The notes beneath the pieces were generated by a model, which did not search any database, had not been told where the DNA came from, and saw only the letters and a program-made list of their open reading frames with translations. The translations under genes were made by a program, and so were the position numbers. A DNA stretch of 64,000 nucleotides, taken from assembly GCF_000633395.1 (NCBI RefSeq), contig NZ_AYMU01000029.1, positions 1-64,000 on the forward strand, in the 5' to 3' direction. Origin of the DNA: Pseudomonas sp. PH1b. GTDB taxonomy: Bacteria; Pseudomonadota; Gammaproteobacteria; Pseudomonadales; Pseudomonadaceae. Below, one piece after another: positions 42,015-50,595 of the stretch (its first letter is position 1; every line of letters starts with the position of its first letter).

Positions 42015-42788
42015 TTACTTGGTGGTGTAGCCGCCGTTGATCAGTAAGGTCTGGCCGGTGATCCACCATCCCTCGGTGACCAGATGGCGAATGAAGGGCA
42101 CCACGTCCTCGATATCGGTGAGCCCGGTCTTGCTCGACGGCGACAGGGCTGCGGCGCTCTTGTGGTAGGCCACGGCATCGGCGCCTTCGGCGGGGTAGAA
42201 GAAGGGCGTATCCATGGGGCCCGGCCCGACCGCCGTCACCGAGATGCCGCGTGCGCCGAACTCCTTGGCCGCGGCCCGGGTGAAGTGCTCGACCGGTGCC
42301 TTGGAGCCACCGTAGGCGGCATAGAAAGGTGTGAAGGCACCCAGCAGCGAGGTCACCAGGGTCACCAGTTTGCCGTTGTCCTCCAGGTGCTTGCCGGCCT
42401 CCTTGATGAAGAAGAACGCGCTCTTGGCGTTGACCGCGAACATCTGGTCGTACTCGTCTTCGCTGATCTCGACTATGGGTTTTTTCAGCACCTTGCCCAC
42501 GGTGTTGATGGCGATGTCGATCTTGCCGAAGCGTGCCTTGGCCTCGCTGAACAAGCGTTCCACGGCATCGGCACGGGTGAGGTCGGCCTGCCAGGCGTGG
42601 GCGTCGACCCCCAGGGCCTTGAGCGCTGCCAGCGTGGTGTCGGCGTCGCCCTGGCTGGAGCTGCTGTTGTAGTGCACGGCCACGGCCTTGGCACCGTGGC
42701 TGGCGAGGTCGCGGGCGATCAGGCCGCCGAGGTTCTTCACCCCTCCGGCGATCAGCACGACTTTGTTGTTCAGGGAGTGGTCGGCCAT
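42015..42788 (-). CDS. Short-chain dehydrogenase/reductase
   Basis: 257 aa. A Rossmann glycine motif (IAGGVKNLGGLIARDL), the NTVGK segment (in place of NNAG), a serine-containing LVTSLLGAF strand and the catalytic YGGSK give a classical SDR. The C-terminus WITGQTLLINGGY is typical. It uses NAD(P)H to oxidise or reduce an unknown substrate. The ATG follows a GGACC(C) leader on the minus strand. It is divergent from the flavin reductase gene. Confidence 0.9.
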   Translation of the reverse strand: MADHSLNNKVVLIAGGVKNLGGLIARDLASHGAKAVAVHYNSSSSQGDADTTLAALKALGVDAHAWQADLTRADAVERLFSEAKARFGKIDIAINTVGKVLKKPIVEISEDEYDQMFAVNAKSAFFFIKEAGKHLEDNGKLVTLVTSLLGAFTPFYAAYGGSKAPVEHFTRAAAKEFGARGISVTAVGPGPMDTPFFYPAEGADAVAYHKSAAALSPSSKTGLTDIEDVVPFIRHLVTEGWWITGQTLLINGGYTTK

Positions 42789-42951
42789 GGTGCGGGTCCT
42801 TCAACAAGTGAGGTGAAGGCTGAGTCTAGTGCCAGGACGGTCGCGGATAAGCCCGTGCCGGCTGGACGGATTATCCGGCAAACCTGCCTAATCGCGGCCT
42901 CTGCCGGCACGCTGGATAGGGCTACAATCGGGCTTTTTTAAGGAGCCTTCC

Positions 42952-43557
42952 ATGTCCGCATTCCGTCGTCCGGTGCCCCTCGACAAGGCTTATCGCCTGC
43001 TCAACCACGGCCCCACGGTACTGGTCAGTGCCGCCCACGGCGGGCAGCGCAACATCATGGCCGCGGCCTGGGCCATGCCCCTGGACTTCGATCCGCCGAA
43101 AGTCGCCGTGGTACTCGACAAGTCCACCTGGACCCGGCAACTGCTGGAGGCGTCGGCCACCTTCGTGCTCAACGTCCCCTGCGTGGCCCAGGCCGACATC
43201 GTGCAGAGCGTGGGCAACAGTTCCGGCTTGCAACTGAGCCATGCCGGCCAGGACAAGTTCACCGCCTACGGCCTGTCCACCTTCGCCGGCGAGGCGCTTG
43301 CGGCGCCCTTGCTCGAGGGCTGTGTGGCCTGGCTCGAATGCCGCCTGTTGCCCGAGCCCCACAATCACCAGCAATACGACCTGTTCCTTGGCGAAGTGAT
43401 TGCCGCCCAGGCCGATACCCGGGTGTTCAGCGAGGGCCGCTGGCACTTCGAGGGGCAGGATTCGCTGCGGACCTTGCACCATGTGGCCGGCGGGCATTTC
43501 CTGGCCATTGGTGACAGCGTCGACGGTCGCCAGTTGCCCCTGGCCAACGGCGCCTGA
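42952..43557 (+). CDS. Flavin reductase-family protein
   Basis: 201 aa with the FMN-binding split-barrel pattern: VLVSAAHGGQRNIMAAAWAMP, VVLDKSTWTRQLLEA and FVLNVPC. AAGGAG lies 7 nt before the ATG and a TACAAT -10-like element at 42923-42928. Family members reduce or bind FMN, often serving a monooxygenase. No monooxygenase gene is adjacent. It converges with the NAD(P)-dependent reductase gene with a 1-bp gap. Confidence 0.88.
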   Translation: MSAFRRPVPLDKAYRLLNHGPTVLVSAAHGGQRNIMAAAWAMPLDFDPPKVAVVLDKSTWTRQLLEASATFVLNVPCVAQADIVQSVGNSSGLQLSHAGQDKFTAYGLSTFAGEALAAPLLEGCVAWLECRLLPEPHNHQQYDLFLGEVIAAQADTRVFSEGRWHFEGQDSLRTLHHVAGGHFLAIGDSVDGRQLPLANGA

Positions 43558-43558
43558 A

Positions 43559-44641
43559 TCAGGGAATCAGCCGGTAGTCGCGCAGGCGCTGCAACTGCTC
43601 GAGCACGCTCTGGTGGCTGTCGATGCAACCCTGGAAACCCGCCTGGCGAATCTTGATGGTGCTTTGCACCATGTCGTAGCCGGCGTTGAGCCAGCCATCG
43701 ACGAAGGGCCACGCGGCGATCTGCTCCCAGGGTGTCTGGCGCAGGCCGTGTTCTTCGACAATGCGTGCCCACAGCGGCGCCTTGTCGGCCATCTGCACGC
43801 CCAGGTTCATCGGTTGTGGCATGGCGCTGTCCAGGCCGAAGAACCCGGCGATCTGCGGCCACAGTTGCTGCCAGCGAAAGTGATCGCCGTTGGTGACATT
43901 GAACACCTGCTGGCGGGCGGCCGCAGAGGTCAACGCCCAGAGCACCGCCTGGGCCAGCACCCCGGAGTCGGTGGCCTGGTGCAGGGCCGACCAGGCGCCC
44001 AGGCTGCCGGGAAAGCGCAGTGGTAGCTGCAGGGCTTGGCTGATGGCGGCAAAGCTGGCGATGCCGGTGAGGATGTTCATCGGTGAGTTGAGGCTAGGGC
44101 CCATGACGCCATCCGGGCGCAGCACGGTCCAGGCGAAACCTTCACGTTCGGCCTCGCGCCAGAGCAAGTCTTCCTGATCGTTGTAGAAGATCGGGCCCAT
44201 GAAGCGCGGGTCGCTTTCCTTGGCCGGGGTCTTGTAGGGCCCCAGGTGCTCGCCGTAGGACTTGCCGCCGCCGATCAGCACCACCTGTTGCACCCGGGCA
44301 CCGGCCTGGCGCAGGGCCTGGAGGCTGTGATCAAGCATCGCCAGGTTGGGCGCCACCGTGGCCGCCATGGTCTCGCGCTCGTTGTAGGCGCAGAACACCA
44401 GGTCGGTGACGCTGGCGAGGTCGGCGAAGGCCTGCCGGGTCGCCGCGGCATCCAACAGGTCGACACTGATGTGCGCCGGGGCCGGCCTGCCGTCGAACAG
44501 GGTGGTCGGTGGCTGGCGCCGGGCAGCGGTGGTCAGCTGCCAGCCCGAGGTCTGGGTCATCAGGTCGACCACGGCGGTACCGACCACGCCATAGCCGCCG
44601 ATGACCAGCAGGTGGCGTTCAGGGGAAAGAGAAAGGCTCAT
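43559..44641 (-). CDS. PRISE-like SDR-family oxidoreductase
   Basis: 360 aa from the ATG at 44641, with GAGGT 8-9 nt upstream. The N-terminal GGYGVVGTAVVDLM glycine motif binds NAD(P)H. The segments VVLIGGGKSYGEHLGPY, MGPIFYNDQEDLLWREA and TVLRPDGVMG resemble the progesterone-5-beta-reductase/iridoid synthase-like group, with the YNDQEDLL segment near the active site. It probably reduces an enone or a related carbonyl compound. It is divergent from a LysR gene that probably controls it. Confidence 0.85.
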   Translation of the reverse strand: MSLSLSPERHLLVIGGYGVVGTAVVDLMTQTSGWQLTTAARRQPPTTLFDGRPAPAHISVDLLDAAATRQAFADLASVTDLVFCAYNERETMAATVAPNLAMLDHSLQALRQAGARVQQVVLIGGGKSYGEHLGPYKTPAKESDPRFMGPIFYNDQEDLLWREAEREGFAWTVLRPDGVMGPSLNSPMNILTGIASFAAISQALQLPLRFPGSLGAWSALHQATDSGVLAQAVLWALTSAAARQQVFNVTNGDHFRWQQLWPQIAGFFGLDSAMPQPMNLGVQMADKAPLWARIVEEHGLRQTPWEQIAAWPFVDGWLNAGYDMVQSTIKIRQAGFQGCIDSHQSVLEQLQRLRDYRLIP

Positions 44642-44736
44642 GGGGAGTACCTCGAAATGAAGGAACGCCAGCATAGAGACGTGAACCTGAGTGAAATAGA
44701 CTGCCTGCCGGCACAGCATTTGTGAGTTGAATTCAT

Positions 44737-45684
44737 ATGGCGGGCAGTGAAATCAATCGGTTCGCGGAAATGGAAACCTTCGTTCAGGTGATCGAATGCG
44801 GTGGCCTGTCGGCCGCCGCGCGGCAGCGACAGGTGACCCCGTCCTCGGTGAGCAAGCTCTTGGCCAGGCTCGAAGCGCGCTTGGGTGTGCGGCTGCTCAA
44901 TCGCTCCACTCGGCAGTTGCAGCTGACTCCCGAGGGCCGGGGGTTTTACGAGAACAGCGTGCGCCTGCTGGCGGACCTGCGTGAGGTGGAAGGCGAGGCC
45001 AGCAGTGGCCGCTCGCCCGTTGGCCGGGTACGGGTCAACACCAGTGCGTCCTTCGGCCTGCATGTGCTGGCGCCTTTGCTGGCGGACTTCCTCGAACTGT
45101 ACCCGGCGGTGTCCCTGGACCTGGTCCACAGCGATGCGCTGGTGGATCTGCTGGAGCAGCAGATCGATGTGGCGATCCGCGCCGGCCCCCTGACGGACTC
45201 GCAACTGGTGGCCCGCAAGCTGGGGCAAACCCGCGGCATCATTGTCGCCTCTCCGGCTTATCTGGCCCGCTGCGGCACGCCCCAGGTGCCAGGCGATCTG
45301 GCTCGGCATCACCTGCTCGGCTTCGACTATGCCCGGGCCTTGCCGGGATGGCGCCTGGGGGCTGAGGGCCAGGGTTCGGTGGTGCAGCCCAACGGGCGGG
45401 TTCAGGCCAGTGATGGTGAAGCCTTGCGCCACCTGGCGCTGCACGGCGTCGGGCTGGCGCAACTGGCGGCCTTCACCATTGCCGATGATCTGACGGCGGG
45501 GCGCCTGGTACCGGTACTCGAGTCGTTCAATCAGGCACCGGTGGAAAGTTTCTACGCGCTCTATGTGGGCCAGGGCGGCCACCTGCCGTCCCGGGTACGG
45601 GTGTTTATCGATTTTCTGGTGCAGCGGGTGCCGCTGTCGTTTTCTCTCGGGGACCACTGGTCAGCATTGCCGCCGGATGCTTGA
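44737..45684 (+). CDS. LysR-family regulator divergent from the PRISE-like gene
   Basis: 315 aa. The winged helix (METFVQVIECGGLSAAARQ, VTPSSVSKLLARLEARLG) is preceded by an 11-residue extension; an ATG at 44770 is the alternative start. The effector domain has DVAIRAGPL. It is divergent from the PRISE-like reductase with a 95-bp gap, the usual arrangement of a LysR and its target. The inducer is unknown. Confidence 0.9.
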   Translation: MAGSEINRFAEMETFVQVIECGGLSAAARQRQVTPSSVSKLLARLEARLGVRLLNRSTRQLQLTPEGRGFYENSVRLLADLREVEGEASSGRSPVGRVRVNTSASFGLHVLAPLLADFLELYPAVSLDLVHSDALVDLLEQQIDVAIRAGPLTDSQLVARKLGQTRGIIVASPAYLARCGTPQVPGDLARHHLLGFDYARALPGWRLGAEGQGSVVQPNGRVQASDGEALRHLALHGVGLAQLAAFTIADDLTAGRLVPVLESFNQAPVESFYALYVGQGGHLPSRVRVFIDFLVQRVPLSFSLGDHWSALPPDA

Positions 45685-45717
45685 ATCAGCTCCCGCCCTC
45701 TCTTTCAAGGACCGAAC

Positions 45718-46242
45718 ATGGATGACGTTTTTCAGCGTCTGGTGAGCCTGTTGGACAGCCACCAGGCGAGCTACCGGGTGATCCTGCACCCGGCCGAAGG
45801 GCAGTCGGCGCGGGTGGCCGAGATTCGCGGCACCGAGCCGGGGCAGGGGGCCAAGGCCATGCTCTGTAGCCTCAAGGGCGCGGATGAGGTGTATGGGCTG
45901 GTGATTCTCTCCGGGGATCAGCGACTGGACATGAAAAAGGTCGGCGCGGCCCTGGGGGGCAAGAAGGCGCAACTGGTGCCTGCAGACCTGGCCAGGGAGC
46001 TCACGGGCTGTGTCATCGGTGCCATCCCGCCCTTGAGTTTCGATCAGCGCATCACCCTGATCGTCGACCCGCAACTGCCCTCGCGCTACGCCGAGATCGC
46101 CTTTAATGCCGGGCGCCTGGATGCCTCCATGGTGCTCGATACCCAGGACTACCTGCGGATTGCCCGGCCCCTGGTGCTGAGCGTGACCCAGGAGCCGCAA
46201 GCCCAAGGCGTGCCGTCCGATTCGGGCCCGGCTACCAGCTGA
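45718..46242 (+). CDS. YbaK/ProX-family aminoacyl-tRNA deacylase-like protein
   Basis: 174 aa. The fold is marked by HQASYRVILHPAEGQ, GAKAMLCSL, MKKVGAALGGKKAQLVPADLARELTG and IGAIPPLSF. Related proteins (YbaK, ProXp-ala) hydrolyse mischarged Cys-, Ala- or Pro-tRNAs in trans; the conserved lysine of YbaK would be in GAKAML. Target specificity is not readable. It starts 33 bp after the LysR gene and overlaps tail-to-tail with the next LysR gene by 11 bp. Confidence 0.83.
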   Translation: MDDVFQRLVSLLDSHQASYRVILHPAEGQSARVAEIRGTEPGQGAKAMLCSLKGADEVYGLVILSGDQRLDMKKVGAALGGKKAQLVPADLARELTGCVIGAIPPLSFDQRITLIVDPQLPSRYAEIAFNAGRLDASMVLDTQDYLRIARPLVLSVTQEPQAQGVPSDSGPATS

Positions 46243-47116
46243 CCTGGCCCAGGGCGTCGGCGAAGGCAGTGAGCTTAGGCGAGCACTGGCGCGACGGCGG
46301 ATAGACCAGGGACAGCTCCCGGCAGCGCCCGTCATGGGCCTGCAGTACCGGCTGCAGGCGGCCGTCGTCGAGGGCGTCGCGCACGGCAAACTCCATCAAC
46401 TGGGCAATGCCGTAGCCGCCCAGCACCGCGTCCACCAGGGCGTCGCCAATGTCGAAGATCAAGCGGCCCTGGACCGCCAGGTCCAGGGGCTTGCCCTGGT
46501 CCATGAACTGCCACTCCACCAGCCGGCCGCTGCGCAGGTTGCGCACCGCCAGGCAGTTGTGCCGCTGCAGGTCCGTCAGCCGCTGCGGTGTGCCATGGCG
46601 CTGCAGGTAGGCCGGCGCCGCCACCGTGACCCAGCGCAGCGGCGCCAGGGTACGGGCGATCAGGCGCTGGTCCTGGATCACTCCGGTGCGCACCACGGCA
46701 TCGAAGCCTTCGTCGATGATGTCCACCACCCGGTCGGTCATCACCGCCTCGATGCTCAGCTCGGGGTACTGGCCCATCAGTTGGCCTATCACCGGCATCA
46801 CCACCTTGCGCCCGAACAGCGACGGCGTACTGATCTTCAACACTCCGCGAGGGGAATCTCGGCGATCGAGCAGCAGGTTCTCGGTGTGGGCCAGTTCGGC
46901 CAGCAAGGGCCCGGCCCGTTCCACCAGCACCTGGCCGTCCGGGGTCAGGCTGACGCTGCGGGTATTGCGCTGCAGCAGGCGCACGCCCAACTGCTGTTCA
47001 AGCCGGGAAATGGCCCGGGACAGGCCGGACTGGGTCAACCCCAGGTCCCCAGCCGCGCGGGTGAAACTGCGGGTTTCGGCCACCCTGACCAGCAGGCGAA
47101 CGGCGTTCAGATCCAT
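46232..47116 (-). CDS. LysR-family regulator divergent from an MFS exporter
   Basis: 294 aa from the ATG at 47116 (MDLNAVRLLVRVAETRSF), the usual LysR start; ATGs at 47128 and 47158 are possible. The helix-turn-helix reads DLGLTQSGLSRAISRLEQQLG. The effector domain has DAVVRTGVI. It is divergent from an EmrB-type MFS gene with 96 bp between them and probably regulates it. Confidence 0.9.
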   Translation of the reverse strand: MDLNAVRLLVRVAETRSFTRAAGDLGLTQSGLSRAISRLEQQLGVRLLQRNTRSVSLTPDGQVLVERAGPLLAELAHTENLLLDRRDSPRGVLKISTPSLFGRKVVMPVIGQLMGQYPELSIEAVMTDRVVDIIDEGFDAVVRTGVIQDQRLIARTLAPLRWVTVAAPAYLQRHGTPQRLTDLQRHNCLAVRNLRSGRLVEWQFMDQGKPLDLAVQGRLIFDIGDALVDAVLGGYGIAQLMEFAVRDALDDGRLQPVLQAHDGRCRELSLVYPPSRQCSPKLTAFADALGQVSW

Positions 47117-47212
47117 GATTAAAGTCATTACTGAAAGAGACAGTGGCGTGTTTATCATTTAAAGCGCATCGATGAAACTGGCCGCCAGTTATTTCCTACA
47201 AGGATTTTCGCG

Positions 47213-48619
47213 ATGTCCGCGTCCCTCTCCGCCAAGCCTTCAGGCTGGATGCTGCTCCTGCTGGCCACTGCCCAACTGATCATCGCCCTGGACGCCACTA
47301 TCGTGTTTGTCGCCCTGCCGGAAATCGGCACCCGCCTGGGCTTCTCTGCCCAGCAACTGCAATGGGTGGTCAGTGCCTACAGTGTCGCCTTTGGTGGCTT
47401 CCTGCTGCTGGGTGGGCGCGCGGCAGACCTGTTGGGCAAGCGGCGTTTCTACATTGTCGGCCAGGCGCTGTACGCCCTGGCCTCCCTGGCCGGCGGGCTG
47501 GGCGGCAGCGCCTTGCTGCTGGTGCTGGCCCGGGCGGTGCAAGGCGTCGGCGGGGCGATGCTGTTCCCGGCGACCCTGGCCCTGATCAACACCTATTACG
47601 CCGAAGGCCCGGCACGTAATCGTGCCTTCGCCGTGTGGAGCGCGGCCTCGGCGGCGGGGTTGGCCCTGGGGGCCTTGCTGGGTGGCGTGCTGACCCAGTA
47701 CTGGGGCTGGGAAGCGGTGTTCCTGGTCAACGTGCCGCTGGCCGGTGCCTGTGCGCTGTTGGCCCGACGCTGGATTCCCGCCGACCCGGCGCGCCAGCGT
47801 GGGCGCCCGTTCGATCTGCGTGGTGCGTTGACCGTGACCTTGGGCGGCACCCTGCTGGTGTTCTCGATCGTCCAGGGCCCTGAATGGGGCTGGAGTGCAC
47901 CGGCGACCCTGGGTTGCCTGGGGGGGGCCCTGGGGTTGCTCGGGCTGTTTGTCCTGCTTGAGCAATGCAGCCGCGATCCGCTGATGCCGCTGCGCCTGCT
48001 GGGTTATCCACAGCTGCGCATGGCCATGCTGATTACCGCGCTGTTCATGAGCAGCTTCGGCGTGCAGTACTACTTTCTCAGCCTGTACTTCCAGCAGGTC
48101 TACCAGTTCAGCGTATTGCAGAGCGGCCTGGCGTTCCTGCCCTCGACCCTGCTCTGTACCCTGGGCATCTGGGTGGCGGAACGGGCGCTGTTGCGCTTCG
48201 GCCTGCGGGCGACCCTGGTCAGCGGCCTGCTGGCCGGCGCCGTGGGCATTGGCATGATGTACCTGGCCCTGCCCGGTAGCAGCGGGTTTGTCGGCCTGCT
48301 GCCGGGAATCGTGATCATGAGCATCGGCCAGGGCATGACCTGGACCTCGATGTGGGTCTCGGCCGGGCAGGGCATCGCGGCTTCCGAGCAAGGGGTGGCG
48401 GCGGGCGTGGCTTCCACCAGTCAGCAGATCGGCGGGGCCCTGGGCCTGGCGCTGCTGGTGTCCCTGGCCAATACCCTGAGCCCCACCGGCAACCAAGCCT
48501 ATGGCATCGAGATCGCCACCGCCGCCAGTGCCCTGCTGGCCTTGCTCGGGGCCCTGCTGGCGCTGCGCCTGCCTCGGGCTTCGGCGGCCTTGCCGGCCTG
48601 TTCCGCAGCCCAGGGTTGA
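47213..48619 (+). CDS. MFS drug exporter of the DHA2 (EmrB/QacA) type
   Basis: 468 aa with 14 hydrophobic segments, the number expected for DHA2. The N-terminus has IALDATIVFVALPEIG (motif D1), LLGGRAADLLGKRRF (motif A) and RAVQGVGGAMLFPATLAL (motif B). These pumps export drugs or metabolites by proton antiport. It is transcribed away from a LysR gene that likely controls it. No HlyD adaptor is adjacent. Confidence 0.9.
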   Translation: MSASLSAKPSGWMLLLLATAQLIIALDATIVFVALPEIGTRLGFSAQQLQWVVSAYSVAFGGFLLLGGRAADLLGKRRFYIVGQALYALASLAGGLGGSALLLVLARAVQGVGGAMLFPATLALINTYYAEGPARNRAFAVWSAASAAGLALGALLGGVLTQYWGWEAVFLVNVPLAGACALLARRWIPADPARQRGRPFDLRGALTVTLGGTLLVFSIVQGPEWGWSAPATLGCLGGALGLLGLFVLLEQCSRDPLMPLRLLGYPQLRMAMLITALFMSSFGVQYYFLSLYFQQVYQFSVLQSGLAFLPSTLLCTLGIWVAERALLRFGLRATLVSGLLAGAVGIGMMYLALPGSSGFVGLLPGIVIMSIGQGMTWTSMWVSAGQGIAASEQGVAAGVASTSQQIGGALGLALLVSLANTLSPTGNQAYGIEIATAASALLALLGALLALRLPRASAALPACSAAQG

Positions 48620-48624
48620 GGTGC

Positions 48625-49575
48625 CTAGCCGTGGGCTTGCGGCAGGTGGCGGCGCACCGCCCACAGCACCCCGGCCAGCAACAGCAGCGCGGCGCAGCCC
48701 TGCAGCAGGCTGGGCAGGTGCTGCAGGCTGATGAACCCGTAGAGCAGGGCGAACAGGGTCTCGAACACGATCAACTGACCGCTCAGGGTCAGTGGCAAGC
48801 GCCGGGTCGAGGCGTTCCACATGCGATTGCCGAACCAGGAGCCCAGCACCGCGCTGCACAGGCTCAGGCCCCAGAACAATATCCAGCGCTGATCGCTGGC
48901 CTCGGCCTGGGTGCCCGGCAGGGCTAGGCCGGCAGCCAGCAGCCAGACCACGGCACTGATCAGGCCGGTGCTGATGCCCCACAGGGTCGACCACTGGGCG
49001 CTGTTGAAGCGGCTGCGCTTGAGGTAGCGGGCGTTGTCGGTGGCAAACCAGGTCCAGCACAGCAAGGCGCCAAAGGCGCAGAGCAGGCCCAGGGCGCGCT
49101 GGCCGAGTTCACTCGAGCCACTCGGGGCCGTGAGCAGGGTGTCCAGGTTGATGCAGCAGATACCGATGAACACCAGCAGCAGGGGCCAGCGCAGGTGGCG
49201 CAACGGCACGGCGTCGGCATCGCCGCGTCCGGCCAGGGTGATGGTCAGCGGCAACAGGCCGACGATCAGTGCGGTACTGGCCACGCCGGCCCACTGGATG
49301 GCGCTGGCCAGGAGCATGAAATAGATCAGGTTGCCGGTCAGGGACAGCTTCAGCAGCAGCGCCGCATCGCCCCAGCTCAGGCGCTGCAGCAGCTCCCGGG
49401 ACTGGGGCGCAGCCAGGAGCAGGGAGAATGCACCGTACAGGCTGAAGCGGGCGCAACTGAGCATCAGCGGGCTGAACTCCGGCAACAGGCTGGGCACCAC
49501 AATGGCCAGGCCCCAGACCGCACCGGCCAGGGCCGCATAAGCAACTCCGCGTTTCATCCACACACTCGCAGCCAT
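48625..49575 (-). CDS. EamA/DMT-family transporter
   Basis: 316 aa. Ten hydrophobic segments form two five-helix EamA repeats (about residues 8-150 and 165-310). This superfamily exports metabolites or amino acids. An alternative start 18 bp inside (MKRGVAYAAL) is possible. It is divergent from a LysR gene with 84 bp between starts, and the tail of the MFS gene ends 5 bp from its stop. Confidence 0.88.
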   Translation of the reverse strand: MAASVWMKRGVAYAALAGAVWGLAIVVPSLLPEFSPLMLSCARFSLYGAFSLLLAAPQSRELLQRLSWGDAALLLKLSLTGNLIYFMLLASAIQWAGVASTALIVGLLPLTITLAGRGDADAVPLRHLRWPLLLVFIGICCINLDTLLTAPSGSSELGQRALGLLCAFGALLCWTWFATDNARYLKRSRFNSAQWSTLWGISTGLISAVVWLLAAGLALPGTQAEASDQRWILFWGLSLCSAVLGSWFGNRMWNASTRRLPLTLSGQLIVFETLFALLYGFISLQHLPSLLQGCAALLLLAGVLWAVRRHLPQAHG

Positions 49576-49659
49576 TCATCAAGGTGCGCAGGCTAGCCAT
49601 TGCTGACCGAGTGGACAAAGGATATATAGGCACCTACCTATTCTTCTGGGGAATGCCTG

Positions 49660-50574
49660 ATGAGTCGTTACGCGCGCCACCTGCCACCACTGGAAACCCT
49701 GGTGACCTTCGAAGCAGTGGGGCGCAACGCCAGCTTCACCCGGGCCGCTACCGAGCTGTGCCTGACCCAGAGCGCGGTCAGCAAGCAGATCCGCGCCCTG
49801 GAACTGTCGCTCAAGACCGAGCTGTTCGAGCGCCAGGCCCGGGGGGTCAAACTCACCCCCAGCGGTGCCTCGTTGTTCGCCGAGGTCAGCACCCAGCTCG
49901 AGGCCTTGCTGCGCAGTGTCAGCCGCCTGCGGGCCGGACGTGATGCCAAGACCATCACCGTGCAATGCACCCATGCGGTGGCGCAGTTCTGGCTGTTTCC
50001 GCGGCTGCTGGCATTCAACAAGCAGCATCCGGACATCACCGTGAGCATCCATGCCAACAACGACATGGACGAGTCCAGCGTGGCCGAGCATGACTTCGGC
50101 ATTCTCTATGGCGCCGGGCAGTGGTCATCCCTGGCGGTGGTGCCAGTGTTCGCCGAGATCGTCTACCCCATCGCCAGCCGGCACCTGGAACTGCCACGGG
50201 TCGATGACTTCGGGCAATTGAGCGAGCTGCCCCTGATCCAGCTGGATGCCTCGGGATGGAACTGCATTGACTGGCGGGACTGGTTCCGGCATTTCGGCCT
50301 GGAATACAGCGCGCCGCCTGGGGCACTGGGGTTCAACCAGTTGACCCTGACCTACAGCGCCGTGCAGCAGGGCATGGGGGTGGGGCTGGGGTGGGATTTC
50401 ATGGCCAGCGAAGGGGTGGCCCAGGGCGAGTTGCAGCGGGTTGGCGAATGGGCGTTCCACACCGGTCAGGCGGATTTCCTGGTGCACCTGCGGCACCGAC
50501 GCCTGTCTGCCAGTGGCCAGCTGTTCCGCGATTGGCTGGTGGCTCGCTGTGCTGAAGAAACCCCGGGCCGCTGA
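49660..50574 (+). CDS. LysR-family regulator (GcvA-like) divergent from the EamA gene
   Basis: 304 aa. The N-terminus (LPPLETLVTFEAVGRNASFTR) and the SAVSKQIRALE recognition helix are of the GcvA type. The effector domain includes DFGILYGAGQW. It is divergent from the EamA transporter, with the usual short shared promoter, and converges on bphP with 21 bp between stops. Confidence 0.9.
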   Translation: MSRYARHLPPLETLVTFEAVGRNASFTRAATELCLTQSAVSKQIRALELSLKTELFERQARGVKLTPSGASLFAEVSTQLEALLRSVSRLRAGRDAKTITVQCTHAVAQFWLFPRLLAFNKQHPDITVSIHANNDMDESSVAEHDFGILYGAGQWSSLAVVPVFAEIVYPIASRHLELPRVDDFGQLSELPLIQLDASGWNCIDWRDWFRHFGLEYSAPPGALGFNQLTLTYSAVQQGMGVGLGWDFMASEGVAQGELQRVGEWAFHTGQADFLVHLRHRRLSASGQLFRDWLVARCAEETPGR

Positions 50575-50595
50575 AGAGCATCCCGGGGGTGTGGG

